Assembly (NCBI GenBank): GCA_014729725.1
Contig: WJJL01000008.1
Span: forward strand, 1 to 50,676
DNA length: 50,676 nucleotides
DNA from: Candidatus Moraniibacteriota bacterium
GTDB taxonomy: Bacteria; Patescibacteriota; Minisyncoccia; CAIUEV01; JAHKAQ01
Reading direction: 5' to 3'
Of the stretch, positions 19,812-29,689 are shown piece by piece. Every line of letters starts with the position of its first letter. The first letter of the stretch is position 1. The translations under genes were made by a program, and so were the position numbers. The notes under the pieces are model-generated. The model was not told where the DNA came from. It made no database searches and saw nothing but the letters and a program-made list of their open reading frames with translations.

Positions 19812-21638
19812 ATGAAATTTCTTAAAAAATTTAAAAATAAGATTAAAAAAAGAAAAAAAAGCTTGATAGTGATATCGGTTTTTTTATTATTTGCTATAGG
19901 TTTATTTTCTATTTTTATTTACAATTTTGTTTCCTATCAACAAAAAGTTTATCCCAATGTTTATAGTTTGGGTAAAAACTTCGGTTCTCTTGACAAGAAT
20001 CAGTTACAGGCTGATTTAGAGGATAGAATTCAATTTTTTGAAGATAAAAAGATCAAACTGATAAAAGACAATCAAATAATTGAATCGTCTTTAAATGAAA
20101 TGGGAATTGAAATTGACAAAAAAACAATTCAAAAAGAAGCTTTAAGTTTTGGTAAAAACAAAAATGTTGTTTTAAGCGCTTTTGTTTTTTTGGAAAATCT
20201 TTTTTTGCCAAATAAAGTGCCCACCTATTTTATTGTTGATGACAAGAAATTAAACAATTTTATTTCCAAAAACTTGGAAGATCCGCAGGAGGCTCCTCAA
20301 TCAGCCGAAGTTATATATAAGAAAGGTTCTTTTGTTTCCACCTCGGACAAGAAAGGCTTAGGAATTGACTCCTCCATATTTGCCGCCAGGATTTTTGAAT
20401 ATATCAATAATCCTGCTTTGGAGAAAGTTGAAGTTCCCGATAAAATAATGAAAGAGCCTCAAATTACTAAAGAAGAAGCCAATATTGCCAGAGACAAAGC
20501 CAATAAATTGATTGCCATTAACCCTAAACTAACCGCCGGGAATAAGGAATGGTTTATTGATAAAGAGGTGATTTCCAATTTTATCGATTTTAAAAAAGAA
20601 TTTAACATTCATTATCAAAAACCAAAATTCGGTGAATTTAATAAAAGAAACGATGTATTCTCTTACAATTATTATTTATTGTCTGGACTTACTATTTCCG
20701 ATTATTTTAACGGGTATCAACTAAAACTGGACTTAAGCCCAGAAAGAATAAGAGATTATTTAATGGTTGTGGCCCCGGGTATTGAACAAAAACCGGTAAA
20801 TGCGGTATTGGGCTTTGAAAATGATCAAATAGTTATTAAACAAGAAAGTCAGGATAAAGTCAGCTTGAATGTTGATCAAAGTGTTGGATTAATCCAAAAA
20901 GGAATATTGGAAAAAAAAGATCAAATAGATTTGGAAATTATTAGAGAAAATGCCCCGATCGCTAAAGGTAATTTAAAAGAAATCGGCATTGAAACTTTAA
21001 TTGGAAGAGGGGAGTCTAATTTCAGAGGATCGCCTAAAAACAGAAAACATAATATTGCGGTGGGAGCCTCTAAGTTTAACGGGATAATTATCGCCCCCAA
21101 TGAAGAATTTTCCTTTCTGGATAATCTGGGAGCGGTTGATGCTTCAACCGGTTATTTGCCGGAATTAGTTATAAAAAAAGATAAAACTGTTCCCGAATAT
21201 GGCGGAGGTATGTGTCAGGTTTCCACTACTTGTTTTCGCGGAGCTGTTGATGCCGGTTTTGAAATTACGGAACGCAGAAACCATGCTTATCCGGTTCATT
21301 ATTACAGTCCCCAAGGCACTGATGCTACGGTTTATATCCCCAGTCCTGATTTAAAGTTTACAAACAACACCCCATCCAATGTTTATCTCCAGACCAAAAT
21401 TCAAGGCAATGAGTTGATATTTGAATATTACGGGACAGATGACGGAAGAAGGGTGGAGACTATCGGTCCGGTGGTTTATCAAAGAGGAGCTGGAGGAGCA
21501 ATGAAAACGAAATGGACTCAGCAGGTTTATAAAAGCGACGGTAGTTTGTTATTGGAAGAGACCTTTTTAAGTAAATATGATTCTCCCAGCAAATATCCTC
21601 ATCCAGGGGAGGAACCCAAGGAGGAAGATGATGACTAA
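19812..21638 (+). CDS. VanW family protein, membrane anchored
   Basis: N-terminal TM; LIGRGESNFRGSPKNRKHNIAVGASKFNGIIIAPNEEFSFLDNLGAVDASTGYLPELVI..EYGGGMCQVSTTCFRGAVDAGFEITERRNHAYPVHYY. Confidence 0.92.
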   Translation: MKFLKKFKNKIKKRKKSLIVISVFLLFAIGLFSIFIYNFVSYQQKVYPNVYSLGKNFGSLDKNQLQADLEDRIQFFEDKKIKLIKDNQIIESSLNEMGIEIDKKTIQKEALSFGKNKNVVLSAFVFLENLFLPNKVPTYFIVDDKKLNNFISKNLEDPQEAPQSAEVIYKKGSFVSTSDKKGLGIDSSIFAARIFEYINNPALEKVEVPDKIMKEPQITKEEANIARDKANKLIAINPKLTAGNKEWFIDKEVISNFIDFKKEFNIHYQKPKFGEFNKRNDVFSYNYYLLSGLTISDYFNGYQLKLDLSPERIRDYLMVVAPGIEQKPVNAVLGFENDQIVIKQESQDKVSLNVDQSVGLIQKGILEKKDQIDLEIIRENAPIAKGNLKEIGIETLIGRGESNFRGSPKNRKHNIAVGASKFNGIIIAPNEEFSFLDNLGAVDASTGYLPELVIKKDKTVPEYGGGMCQVSTTCFRGAVDAGFEITERRNHAYPVHYYSPQGTDATVYIPSPDLKFTNNTPSNVYLQTKIQGNELIFEYYGTDDGRRVETIGPVVYQRGAGGAMKTKWTQQVYKSDGSLLLEETFLSKYDSPSKYPHPGEEPKEEDDD

Positions 21639-21705
21639 TTTTTAGTCAGAGGCTCTTTTATGTTTTTCATTAGCTAAAAATTTTATGTATTTATCACCTG
21701 GACGC

Positions 21706-21750
21706 TTATTTTAAAAACAAAACATACAATCGGGACTGCTTATCATTTGC
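21706..21750 (+). repeat. dispersed intergenic repeat, copy D
   Basis: TTATTTTAAAAACAAAACATACAATCGGGACTGCTTATC; aligns to copies at 29463, 34101, 36449, 40421. Confidence 0.55.
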
Positions 21751-21859
21751 TTAATTTTATTTTTCAATAAAAGGTCTGAGGCTAAAATTTTTAGCAAATA
21801 CCTTAATTTTATAAATTAGCTGTCGTCAAATAAAGCGGCAGCTCCATAAAAGCAAAAAA

Positions 21860-23665
21860 ATGAAAAAAATAAATAAAACAATACACAAACATGCCAACAA
21901 AATCGCTTTTTTCTTTTTGGGTTTTATGTTTTTGGTAATGGTGGGAAGCATGTATAACGATACAGCTATTCGGGATGAAATGCCTCATATTGTGGCCGGT
22001 TATTCTTATTTAACTCAATTTGATTACCGTCTTAATCCGGAGCACCCTCCTTTGGTCAAACAGTTATCAGCTTTCCCTTTGCTTTTTATGGATATAAATT
22101 TTCCCGATCAGGATCCAGCTTGGAAAAACGAGGTAAACGATCAATGGGAGTTAGGAAACACCTTTTTATACAAATCCGGAAATGATGCGGATAAAATGAT
22201 TTTTTGGGGCAGAATTCCGATTGTTATATTGACTCTACTTGCGGCTTGGATAATTTTTCTTTGGACTGCCAGGATTTTTTCCAGTAAAATCGCCGGCTTG
22301 CTTAGTATGGCGCTTTTTGTTTTTTCTCCCAATATTATCGCTCATGGAAGATTTATAACAACCGATATGGGAGTGGCGGCTTTCTCGGTTTTTGCTTTGT
22401 ATTCTTGGTGGAGTTTTTTAAAAAATCCAAACAAAAAGAATTTTATTATCGCGGCTCTTTTGCAGGCGGCACTGCATTTGGCGAAGTTTTCCAGTCCTTT
22501 ATTTATGCCGGTTTTATTATTAATGACTATATTTTCCATAATATTTGATAAAAAAGACTGGAATTTGAAAAAGAGGATAAAGATTTTTTTAGGAGGCTTT
22601 GTTTTTGCTACTTTGATAGCGGGATTGATAATTGGAGCCTGGTATCAAATTTTTATGTTTAAAATGCCACTGGAAGTTCAGCAAGATCTTATCCAAGCCT
22701 CCATTGCAGATGACCATTTCAATAATGCCGGTCTTGCCACAAAACTGACCGAGTTAAGCCGGATTTCGTTTTTAAGACCTTTTGTTCAATACATGCTTGG
22801 TTTTTTTATGGTGGCTGCTCACGCTTCTTATGGTCATACCACTTATTTTTTAGGGGAAGTGGGCCAGAATTGGCCTCATTATTATTTTGTGGCTTATTTG
22901 TTAAAAGAGCCCATTGCCTCTCAGATTATTTTATATTTGGCAATTATTTTAAGTATTGCATCTATTGTGAAGTTTCTTAAACTTAATAAGAATAATTCCA
23001 AGAGAAAAGGTTTAATTCTGGAATTTTTGAAAAAATATAACATTTTGGTTGCCTTTGCCTGTTTAATTGGAGGGTTTTTCTTCATTGGTATGAGAGCCAA
23101 GCTACAGCTGGGGATAAGATATATCGTCCCGATTTTTCCTTATTTGTACATTTTAATTTCCGCAATTACGGTACTTGGAGTTAAGTATCTTTTTAAAGAA
23201 CAGCTTAAACAAAAGACTAAAAAGTTTTTTATAGTTGCTTTTTTTGTCTTTTTATTTTTTTGGTTGTTTGTTATCAACATCCTTACTTTCCCTGCTTACT
23301 TGGCTTATTTTAACGAATATATCGGAGGCTCTGCCCAGGGATGGAGATATATGATTGATTCGAATTTGGACTGGGGTCAAGACTTAAAAAGACTTAAATT
23401 TTTTATGAAAGAAAACAATATAAAAAGCATAAAAGTAGATTATTTCGGCGGTGGAGATTTGGATTATTATTTGGGTAAAGATAATTATACGCTTTGGGGT
23501 TATGATAAAGGTCCCACTAAAGGATGGATCGCGATTTCGGTTAACGCTATTCAATGGAACAGCGCCAACAAAGGAGATAAAATGAGTTATCATTGGTTAA
23601 CCGATAACTATGAACCGGTAAAAAAAATCGGCAATTCTATCTTTGTTTATCATATCAAGGAATAA
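21860..23665 (+). CDS. glycosyltransferase family 39/PMT-like multi-pass membrane protein
   Basis: RDEMPHIVAGYSYLTQFDYRLNPEHPPLVKQLSAFPLL..YNEYIGGSAQGWRYMIDSNLDWGQDLKRLK. Confidence 0.85.
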   Translation: MKKINKTIHKHANKIAFFFLGFMFLVMVGSMYNDTAIRDEMPHIVAGYSYLTQFDYRLNPEHPPLVKQLSAFPLLFMDINFPDQDPAWKNEVNDQWELGNTFLYKSGNDADKMIFWGRIPIVILTLLAAWIIFLWTARIFSSKIAGLLSMALFVFSPNIIAHGRFITTDMGVAAFSVFALYSWWSFLKNPNKKNFIIAALLQAALHLAKFSSPLFMPVLLLMTIFSIIFDKKDWNLKKRIKIFLGGFVFATLIAGLIIGAWYQIFMFKMPLEVQQDLIQASIADDHFNNAGLATKLTELSRISFLRPFVQYMLGFFMVAAHASYGHTTYFLGEVGQNWPHYYFVAYLLKEPIASQIILYLAIILSIASIVKFLKLNKNNSKRKGLILEFLKKYNILVAFACLIGGFFFIGMRAKLQLGIRYIVPIFPYLYILISAITVLGVKYLFKEQLKQKTKKFFIVAFFVFLFFWLFVINILTFPAYLAYFNEYIGGSAQGWRYMIDSNLDWGQDLKRLKFFMKENNIKSIKVDYFGGGDLDYYLGKDNYTLWGYDKGPTKGWIAISVNAIQWNSANKGDKMSYHWLTDNYEPVKKIGNSIFVYHIKE

Positions 23666-23722
23666 AGGGGGCTTAAAGAAAAAAACAACTATGGACAGCT
23701 TTTTTTCCTAAGTGCGTAAGTG

Positions 23723-24919
23723 CTAGTATTTTTTATCCAACATCTCTTTTGTTTTAATTTTAGTTTCTCTGTCAATTTCAAGGATATCTTCAAGTCCAGG
23801 GGATTTAATAAGTTTATGTTTTTCCATCATTTTTCTGATAGTTTGAGATATATCCGGGTATTTTATTTTGTTTTTTAAAAAATAATCCACCGCAATTTCA
23901 TTGGTCGCGTTAATTACAGCCGGCAGAGAACCACCGATCATTCCGGCTTCATAAGCGTATTTTAAGCAGGGAAATTTATTTAAATCCGGCTTTTCAAAAG
24001 TCATTTTATTTAATTTTTTCCAAGGCATTTTTTTAATAGTGGGGTTTTTTAATCTTTCGGGATAAGTAAGGGCCAGCTGAATAGGGATTTTCATAGAAGG
24101 TTCGCTGATCTGAGCTTTTAGGGAGCCGTCTTTTAGCTCTACAAAGGAATGAATTAGACTTTGGCTGTGAACTAGCACCTCTATTTTTTTATAGTCAATA
24201 TCAAACAAGTGATGAGCTTCAATTACCTCCAGACCTTTATTCATTAAAGTTGAAGAATCAATGGATATTTTCCCTCCCATACTCCAAGTGGGGTGGTTTA
24301 AAGCTTCTTTAGCAGTTATGTTTTTTAGTTTTATGGCCGGAGTATCTTTGAATGGACCACCGCTGCAGGTTAGAATTATTTTTTCCAGATTTTCCTTTTT
24401 TTCTCCCATTAAACATTGAAAAATAGCTGAATGTTCAGAATCTACGGGAATAATTTGAGATTGGCTTTTTTTAAGATTTTTCTTAATTATTTCTCCGGCA
24501 CTGACAAGAGTTTCTTTGTTGGCAAGACCTATTCTTTTCCCGGCTTTCCCGGCTTCCAATGTAGGTTTTATTCCGATGGATCCTACAACCGAAGTAATAA
24601 CAATATTGGCCTCTTCCATTTTTGCCAGATCACAAAGGGCTTCCAGGCCATAATTAACCTTTATATTTTTATAACCCTGACCAAGCAGTTTTAATCTTTG
24701 TTTAACTTTCATTGTGGCGCTTTTTTCCATCATAGCCACTGATTGAGGTTTGAATTCCTGAATTTGTTTTAAAATTTGGGGAAAATTGGTATTAGCGCTT
24801 AAACCTATTACTTTGAAAAGATTTGGAAATTCTCTTACTATTTCCAGAGTCTGTTTTCCGATAGAGCCGGTTGAACCCAGAATAACGATTTTTTTTTGGT
24901 CAGATGATAAATGTTCCAT
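23723..24919 (-). CDS. dxr: 1-deoxy-D-xylulose 5-phosphate reductoisomerase
   Basis: KKIVILGSTGSIGKQTLEIVREFPNLFKVIGLSANTN..LANKETLVSAGEII..PVDSEHSAIFQCL..NHPTWSMGGKISIDSSTLMNKGLEVIEAHHLF. Confidence 0.96.
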   Translation of the reverse strand: MEHLSSDQKKIVILGSTGSIGKQTLEIVREFPNLFKVIGLSANTNFPQILKQIQEFKPQSVAMMEKSATMKVKQRLKLLGQGYKNIKVNYGLEALCDLAKMEEANIVITSVVGSIGIKPTLEAGKAGKRIGLANKETLVSAGEIIKKNLKKSQSQIIPVDSEHSAIFQCLMGEKKENLEKIILTCSGGPFKDTPAIKLKNITAKEALNHPTWSMGGKISIDSSTLMNKGLEVIEAHHLFDIDYKKIEVLVHSQSLIHSFVELKDGSLKAQISEPSMKIPIQLALTYPERLKNPTIKKMPWKKLNKMTFEKPDLNKFPCLKYAYEAGMIGGSLPAVINATNEIAVDYFLKNKIKYPDISQTIRKMMEKHKLIKSPGLEDILEIDRETKIKTKEMLDKKY

Positions 24920-24990
24920 TTTTGATTAAATAAAATATTAGAGTTTTATTTAAAAATTTTTATTTGGGAGATTTTTTTATAGCTGTCTTT

Positions 24991-26550
24991 TTACAAATAA
25001 CAAATCGTGGCAGGAGGTTTATTGGATTCGTCAAATAGCACTCTGCCGGTTTTTTTTACTTCATTTAAAATTCTGGAGCTTATCTTTTGTTTTAGATCAA
25101 AACTTAAATCATAAGGTGTGGCGGTCATAAAATCTTTAGTTATTATATTTCTTATAAAAATTAAATAGCCTTTATCTTTGGCGTCTCCTTTAACGCAAGT
25201 GACTTTATGCGAATCCAGAGCCACAATGGCCTGGGATATTTTATAGTAAAGACCGGCTTTTTTGAGTTCTTCAATTGTAATGGCGTCGGCTTGTCTTAGT
25301 ATTTCCAGTTTTTCCGGAGTAATTTTCCCTAAAATTCTTATAGCCAGACCTGGCCCCGGAAAGGGCTGTCTTTGTACAATTTCTTTAGGAAGACCAAGTG
25401 ATTGACCGATTTTTCTTACTTCATCTTTAAATAAATCTTTAAAAATCTCAATAACCCTTCCTTGATTCATCAGCTCCACCACTTCCTTGGCGCGATTATG
25501 ATGAGTTTTTATGGTGTGAGAATGCTGACAAGAATCTACAGTGGAGGATTCTATAACATCAGGATACAAAGTTCCTTGAGATAAAAAATCATTTTTTCCA
25601 ATCATTTTTTTAAAGATTTTTATGTACTCTTTGCCGATTAGTTTCCTTCTTTTTTCCCCGCTTTCAACATCTTTCAAGATCCTTAAAAAATTTTCTGAAG
25701 CGTTTATCACAGTCACTTTTGTTTTAAGATGTTTTTTAAAGCGTTTTTTTATATTCCTGACTTCGTTTTTTCTCATTAAACCGGTATCGATCAAAACACA
25801 TTTTAGTTTATCGCCAACGGCCAGTCTAAGGATTTCAGCCATGACAGTGGAATCAACTCCTCCGGAAATCGCATGAATAACCTTTTTGTTTTTGGCGATT
25901 TGGCGGGTTTCTTTAATAAGGTTTTCAATAATCATTTGAGGCTCCCACTTTTTTTTGGCTTTGCAAATTTTTTCGGCAAAATTCAATAGGATTTTTTTAC
26001 CATTTTGAGTATGGGAAACTTCCGGATGGAACTGTACAGCATAAATCTTTTTTTTATCGTTAGCCAATACCGCCAATGGGGAGTGTTCGGTTTTGGCAAG
26101 CACTGTAAAATCCTTGGGCGCTTTAGCCACCTCGTCTCCATGGCTCATCCATACATTTTTTTTTGTTTTTTTAAAGAAACCCTGGGTTAAAGTATGATCT
26201 TTAATTTTAATTAATTCGGCTTTACCATATTCTTTTCGATTTTTGCCTTTTACCACTTTGCCTTTAAAATATTCGGTGATTAATTGCAAGCCATAACAAA
26301 TCCCTAAAATAGGGATGCCCAGTTCAAAAATAAATTCAGGGGCCCGGGGGGCTTTTGGATCGCTAAGGCTTTCCGGACCGCCGGATAAAATTATTCCTTT
26401 GGGATTTGTAGATTTAATTTTTTTAATTGAAACAGAGGAAGGCAAAATTTTAACGAAAATACCCGCATTCCTTATTCTTCTTGCAATTAGTTGAGTGGTT
26501 TGGGAGCCAAAGTCAAGAATAATTATTTTATCCAAGTCTTTTGTCTTCAT
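24991..26550 (-). CDS. guaA: GMP synthase (glutamine-hydrolysing)
   Basis: IIILDFGSQTTQLIARRIR..PILGICYGLQLI..VHAISGGVDSTVMAEIL..RQPFPGPGLAIRILG..RVLFDESNKPPATICYL. Confidence 0.96.
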   Translation of the reverse strand: MKTKDLDKIIILDFGSQTTQLIARRIRNAGIFVKILPSSVSIKKIKSTNPKGIILSGGPESLSDPKAPRAPEFIFELGIPILGICYGLQLITEYFKGKVVKGKNRKEYGKAELIKIKDHTLTQGFFKKTKKNVWMSHGDEVAKAPKDFTVLAKTEHSPLAVLANDKKKIYAVQFHPEVSHTQNGKKILLNFAEKICKAKKKWEPQMIIENLIKETRQIAKNKKVIHAISGGVDSTVMAEILRLAVGDKLKCVLIDTGLMRKNEVRNIKKRFKKHLKTKVTVINASENFLRILKDVESGEKRRKLIGKEYIKIFKKMIGKNDFLSQGTLYPDVIESSTVDSCQHSHTIKTHHNRAKEVVELMNQGRVIEIFKDLFKDEVRKIGQSLGLPKEIVQRQPFPGPGLAIRILGKITPEKLEILRQADAITIEELKKAGLYYKISQAIVALDSHKVTCVKGDAKDKGYLIFIRNIITKDFMTATPYDLSFDLKQKISSRILNEVKKTGRVLFDESNKPPATICYL

Positions 26551-27809
26551 TCTTTCATTTTTTTTCTAATAAAGGCCGGAATCTCTAATTCCTCCTCGTC
26601 GTTTTCGCTGGAAGAAGAGTTTTGATTGTTGGAATCATTTTCAGATATTGAAAGATTGTCTTTGTCAGAGGCTGGCGATAAATCATTAAAACTCGTTCCT
26701 TGCTGACCTTGAGTTCTTAATCCGGTATCAATGTCTCCGTAGGGAAATTGTCCCGGCGGGTTAGGTAAAGAATCCTCCTGTGGTTTTTGTTGAGAAGGAG
26801 GCTTCTTTTCTTGCTTTTCTTGAGTTTTTTGATTTTCTTCCATATCTGATTCGAAACCGGTGGCAATAACAGTGACTTTTAATTCTCCTTTTTTAGCGCT
26901 TTCGCTGTTTTCATCAGATACTGCGCCAAATATTACTTTAGCGTTAGAGTCAATATGTTCAGTGATAGTATTGGCCACTTCATGAATTTCTAGCATTCCC
27001 ATTTCAGGATCTCCTCCAACATTAAATAGAACGCCTTTAGCTCCGTCGATGGACAAATCTAGCAAAGGAGAATTTATAGCTTGCCTGGCTGCTTCTTGAG
27101 CTCTATTTTCTCCACTGGCTTTGCCAATTCCCATTAAAGCGGAGCCGGCATCTTTCATAATCGCTTTCACATCGGCAAAGTCGACATTTACAAGGCCGGG
27201 AATAGTAATTAAGTCGGAAATACCCTGCACACCTTGTCTTAAAACATCATCCACAATTCCGAAAGCGTTTAAAAGACTGGTTTTTTTATCTATTACTTGA
27301 AGAAGTTTATCGTTGGGAATAGTGATTAAAGTGTCAACCCTATCTTTGAGGTTATCCAAGCCTTCTTCAGCTAAAAGAGCTCGTTGAGATCCTTCAAAAG
27401 AAAAAGGTTTAGTGACAACAGCAACGGTAAGAGCTCCGGATTCTTTGGCGACTTCAGCTACCACTGAAGAGGCTCCGGTGCCGGTTCCTCCTCCCATTCC
27501 GCAAGTTACGAATATCATATCCGCTTCTTTTAGAACTTCTTGGATTTCATCCCGGTTTTCTTCGGCCGCTTGTCTTCCAATTTCCGGATTCATTCCAGCC
27601 CCTAGGCCTTTAGTGAGATTTTTTCCAATGTGAATTTTTTCCGGAGCTTTATTATGATGAAGATCTTGAGCATCGGTATTTACGGCAACAAAGTCCACTC
27701 CACTCATTTTTGTTTCCATCATTCTATCAATTACATGACCGCCGCTTCCGCCAACCCCAACCACTAATATTCTTGCAATAGTTTCAATGTTTGGTTTTAT
27801 TTCTGCCAT
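26547..27809 (-). CDS. ftsZ: cell division protein FtsZ
   Basis: RILVVGVGGSGGHVIDRMMETKMSGVDFVAVNTDAQDL..GMGGGTGTGASSVVAEVAKESGALTVAVVTKPFSFEG; C-terminal ELEIPAFIRKKMKE. Confidence 0.97.
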   Translation of the reverse strand: MAEIKPNIETIARILVVGVGGSGGHVIDRMMETKMSGVDFVAVNTDAQDLHHNKAPEKIHIGKNLTKGLGAGMNPEIGRQAAEENRDEIQEVLKEADMIFVTCGMGGGTGTGASSVVAEVAKESGALTVAVVTKPFSFEGSQRALLAEEGLDNLKDRVDTLITIPNDKLLQVIDKKTSLLNAFGIVDDVLRQGVQGISDLITIPGLVNVDFADVKAIMKDAGSALMGIGKASGENRAQEAARQAINSPLLDLSIDGAKGVLFNVGGDPEMGMLEIHEVANTITEHIDSNAKVIFGAVSDENSESAKKGELKVTVIATGFESDMEENQKTQEKQEKKPPSQQKPQEDSLPNPPGQFPYGDIDTGLRTQGQQGTSFNDLSPASDKDNLSISENDSNNQNSSSSENDEEELEIPAFIRKKMKE

Positions 27810-28010
27810 TTAATTTTATAAATTACAATATTATAATATAACTAACTTTTCAAAAATTTAAATCAAATATATTTATATTTTGATTATTTAATTTAAAGTA
27901 TAGCATATTATTTTTCTAAATCTAGAGTTTTTTAAAATTAGCTTGTCGCTTCTTTTAATTTTGGAAAATGATTTATTTAAATAAATAATATAGAAAAAAG
28001 AATTAAACTT

Positions 28011-28035
28011 AAAAAAACCTTCTGTTTTTTGAAGG
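28011..28035 (-). terminator. intrinsic terminator downstream of ftsA
   Basis: Reverse strand CCTTC-AAAAAACA-GAAGG-TTTTTTT. Confidence 0.8.
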
Positions 28036-28086
28036 CTATCAAACCAATTTGCTACTGTCAACAAGACTGAGTAAGACTTTTAAGTT

Positions 28087-29349
28087 TTAGGGGAGAAATT
28101 CTTTTAACCAGTTTTTTATTTTAGAAACCGAGTCAGCCACTGATTGACTAACCTGCCCCACTCCCGGAATGGAAAGAGAAGAGCTGTGTAAAGAATTATT
28201 GCTTTCCAGCCCCCAATAAATCAATCCAACAGCTGTAATAAAGCCGGGTTCATCCACCTTGTCCACAATGCCGCCCATTTCTCTTGGAAATCCGGTTTGA
28301 GTTGGTAATTTTAGGATTTCTTTAGCCAAATCCACACAACCTCTTATTTTAGAGGAACCCCCTACAATAACTGCTCCGGCTGGCAGCATCCCATCTCTGT
28401 CGATAGTTTTTAATTCTTTGATCACATGTTCAAATATCTCCTCCATTCTGGCTTCAACAATTTCAGCGATATGTTTTCTGGAGGCCACACTTTCTTCGTT
28501 TTTATCAAATTTACTTAAGTCAACTTGTTCTTTTTTGGAAATTTCATTGGGCAGGCAAGATCCATATTTTATTTTTATTTCTTCAGCCACTTCTATTGAA
28601 GTTCTAAGCCCTATAGCAATATCGTTGGTTATATTATTACCGCCGATGGGGATGATGGCCATGTGCATTAACTCACTTTCTTCGTAAACGGCTATCCCGG
28701 TAGTTCCGCCCCCAATATTAATCAAAACCACTCCAAGTTCTCGTTGTCTTTTGGTTAAAGTGGCAATTTGAGAGGCTAAAGGCGATAAAACCAGCTCTTC
28801 CACGCTAATTCCGGCTCTATCCAAACATTTATGGATATTTTTTATATGCGGTGTGGATCCTTGAATTACAAGAGACTCTACTTCCAAACGCACTCCGTTC
28901 ATGCCGATGGGATCTTTAATGTTCTTTTGACTGTCAAGATTGTAGAATCTGGGAATAACATGAATAATCTCTTTGTTGTTGGGTAATGAGATTGCCTGAG
29001 CCGCATTGTTTACTCTGGCGATGTCGTCGGCTGTAACTTCTCCGTCAGCTCTTCCAATAGCGATCGCCCCTTTGCTTATTTGACAATTTATATCGTGGCT
29101 ACCAATGCTTACATAGGCTTTTTCTACCGGAATGCCGGCCATTCGTTCCGCCTGCTCTACAGATTCGTTGATAGAATTAGCGGTTTCTTCAATATCAACC
29201 ACCAAACCTTTTCTCATTCCAAAGGTATTAGCTTCTCCGATTCCTATAATTTGAGGTTTTTGATCTTCGGCTTCGGGTTTTTGAGCAATAATGGTTCGTA
29301 CTTTTGATGTCCCGATATCAATTCCGGTGATTGTATTTAATTTGGCCAT
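28087..29349 (-). CDS. ftsA: cell division protein FtsA
   Basis: TITGIDIGTSKVRTIIAQKPE..EQAERMAGIPVEKAYVSIGSHDI..ELGVVLINIGGGTTGIAVYEES..PAGAVIVGGSSKIRG. Confidence 0.96.
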   Translation of the reverse strand: MAKLNTITGIDIGTSKVRTIIAQKPEAEDQKPQIIGIGEANTFGMRKGLVVDIEETANSINESVEQAERMAGIPVEKAYVSIGSHDINCQISKGAIAIGRADGEVTADDIARVNNAAQAISLPNNKEIIHVIPRFYNLDSQKNIKDPIGMNGVRLEVESLVIQGSTPHIKNIHKCLDRAGISVEELVLSPLASQIATLTKRQRELGVVLINIGGGTTGIAVYEESELMHMAIIPIGGNNITNDIAIGLRTSIEVAEEIKIKYGSCLPNEISKKEQVDLSKFDKNEESVASRKHIAEIVEARMEEIFEHVIKELKTIDRDGMLPAGAVIVGGSSKIRGCVDLAKEILKLPTQTGFPREMGGIVDKVDEPGFITAVGLIYWGLESNNSLHSSSLSIPGVGQVSQSVADSVSKIKNWLKEFLP

Positions 29350-29462
29350 TATTTTTGTTTTTATTCTTTTAAAATTACATTTATGGCAAGCAAGTTTATT
29401 AACGGATGATTCTAATTGATTGGGATTTATCCTTTACCCCCGCCCGCCGGCAGGAGGGAATT

Positions 29463-29510
29463 TTTATTTCAAAAATAAAACAAACAACTAGCACTACTCA
29501 TTTATTATTT
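29463..29510 (+). repeat. dispersed intergenic repeat, copy A
   Basis: TTTATTTCAAAAATAAAACAAACAACTAGCACTACTCATTTATT. Confidence 0.65.
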
Positions 29511-29615
29511 ATTAATAAAGATTTTTTTTAATTTTTAAAATTTACCAAAAAAGGGAAATCGCAGTGCTTGATTTTTAGATTTCTTTATATAAAATCTTAA
29601 CATATTTCCAAGAAG

Positions 29616-29689
29616 TGGGCGACTCAGGACTTGAACCTGAGACCTCGTCATTATCAGTGACGCGCTCTAACCAGCTGAGCTAGTCGCCC
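29616..29689 (-). tRNA. tRNA-Ile(GAT)
   Basis: Reverse complement GGGCGACTAGCTCAGCTGGTTAGAGCGCGTCACTGATAATGACGAGGTCTCAGGTTCAAGTCCTGAGTCGCCCA; anticodon loop CTGATAA. Confidence 0.96.

Noticed and set aside
21673-21795. GCTAAAAATTTTA inverted copies in the vanW-GT39 gap
   Set aside because: Each copy is itself a short AT-rich near-palindrome; pairing could be coincidental in AT-rich DNA.
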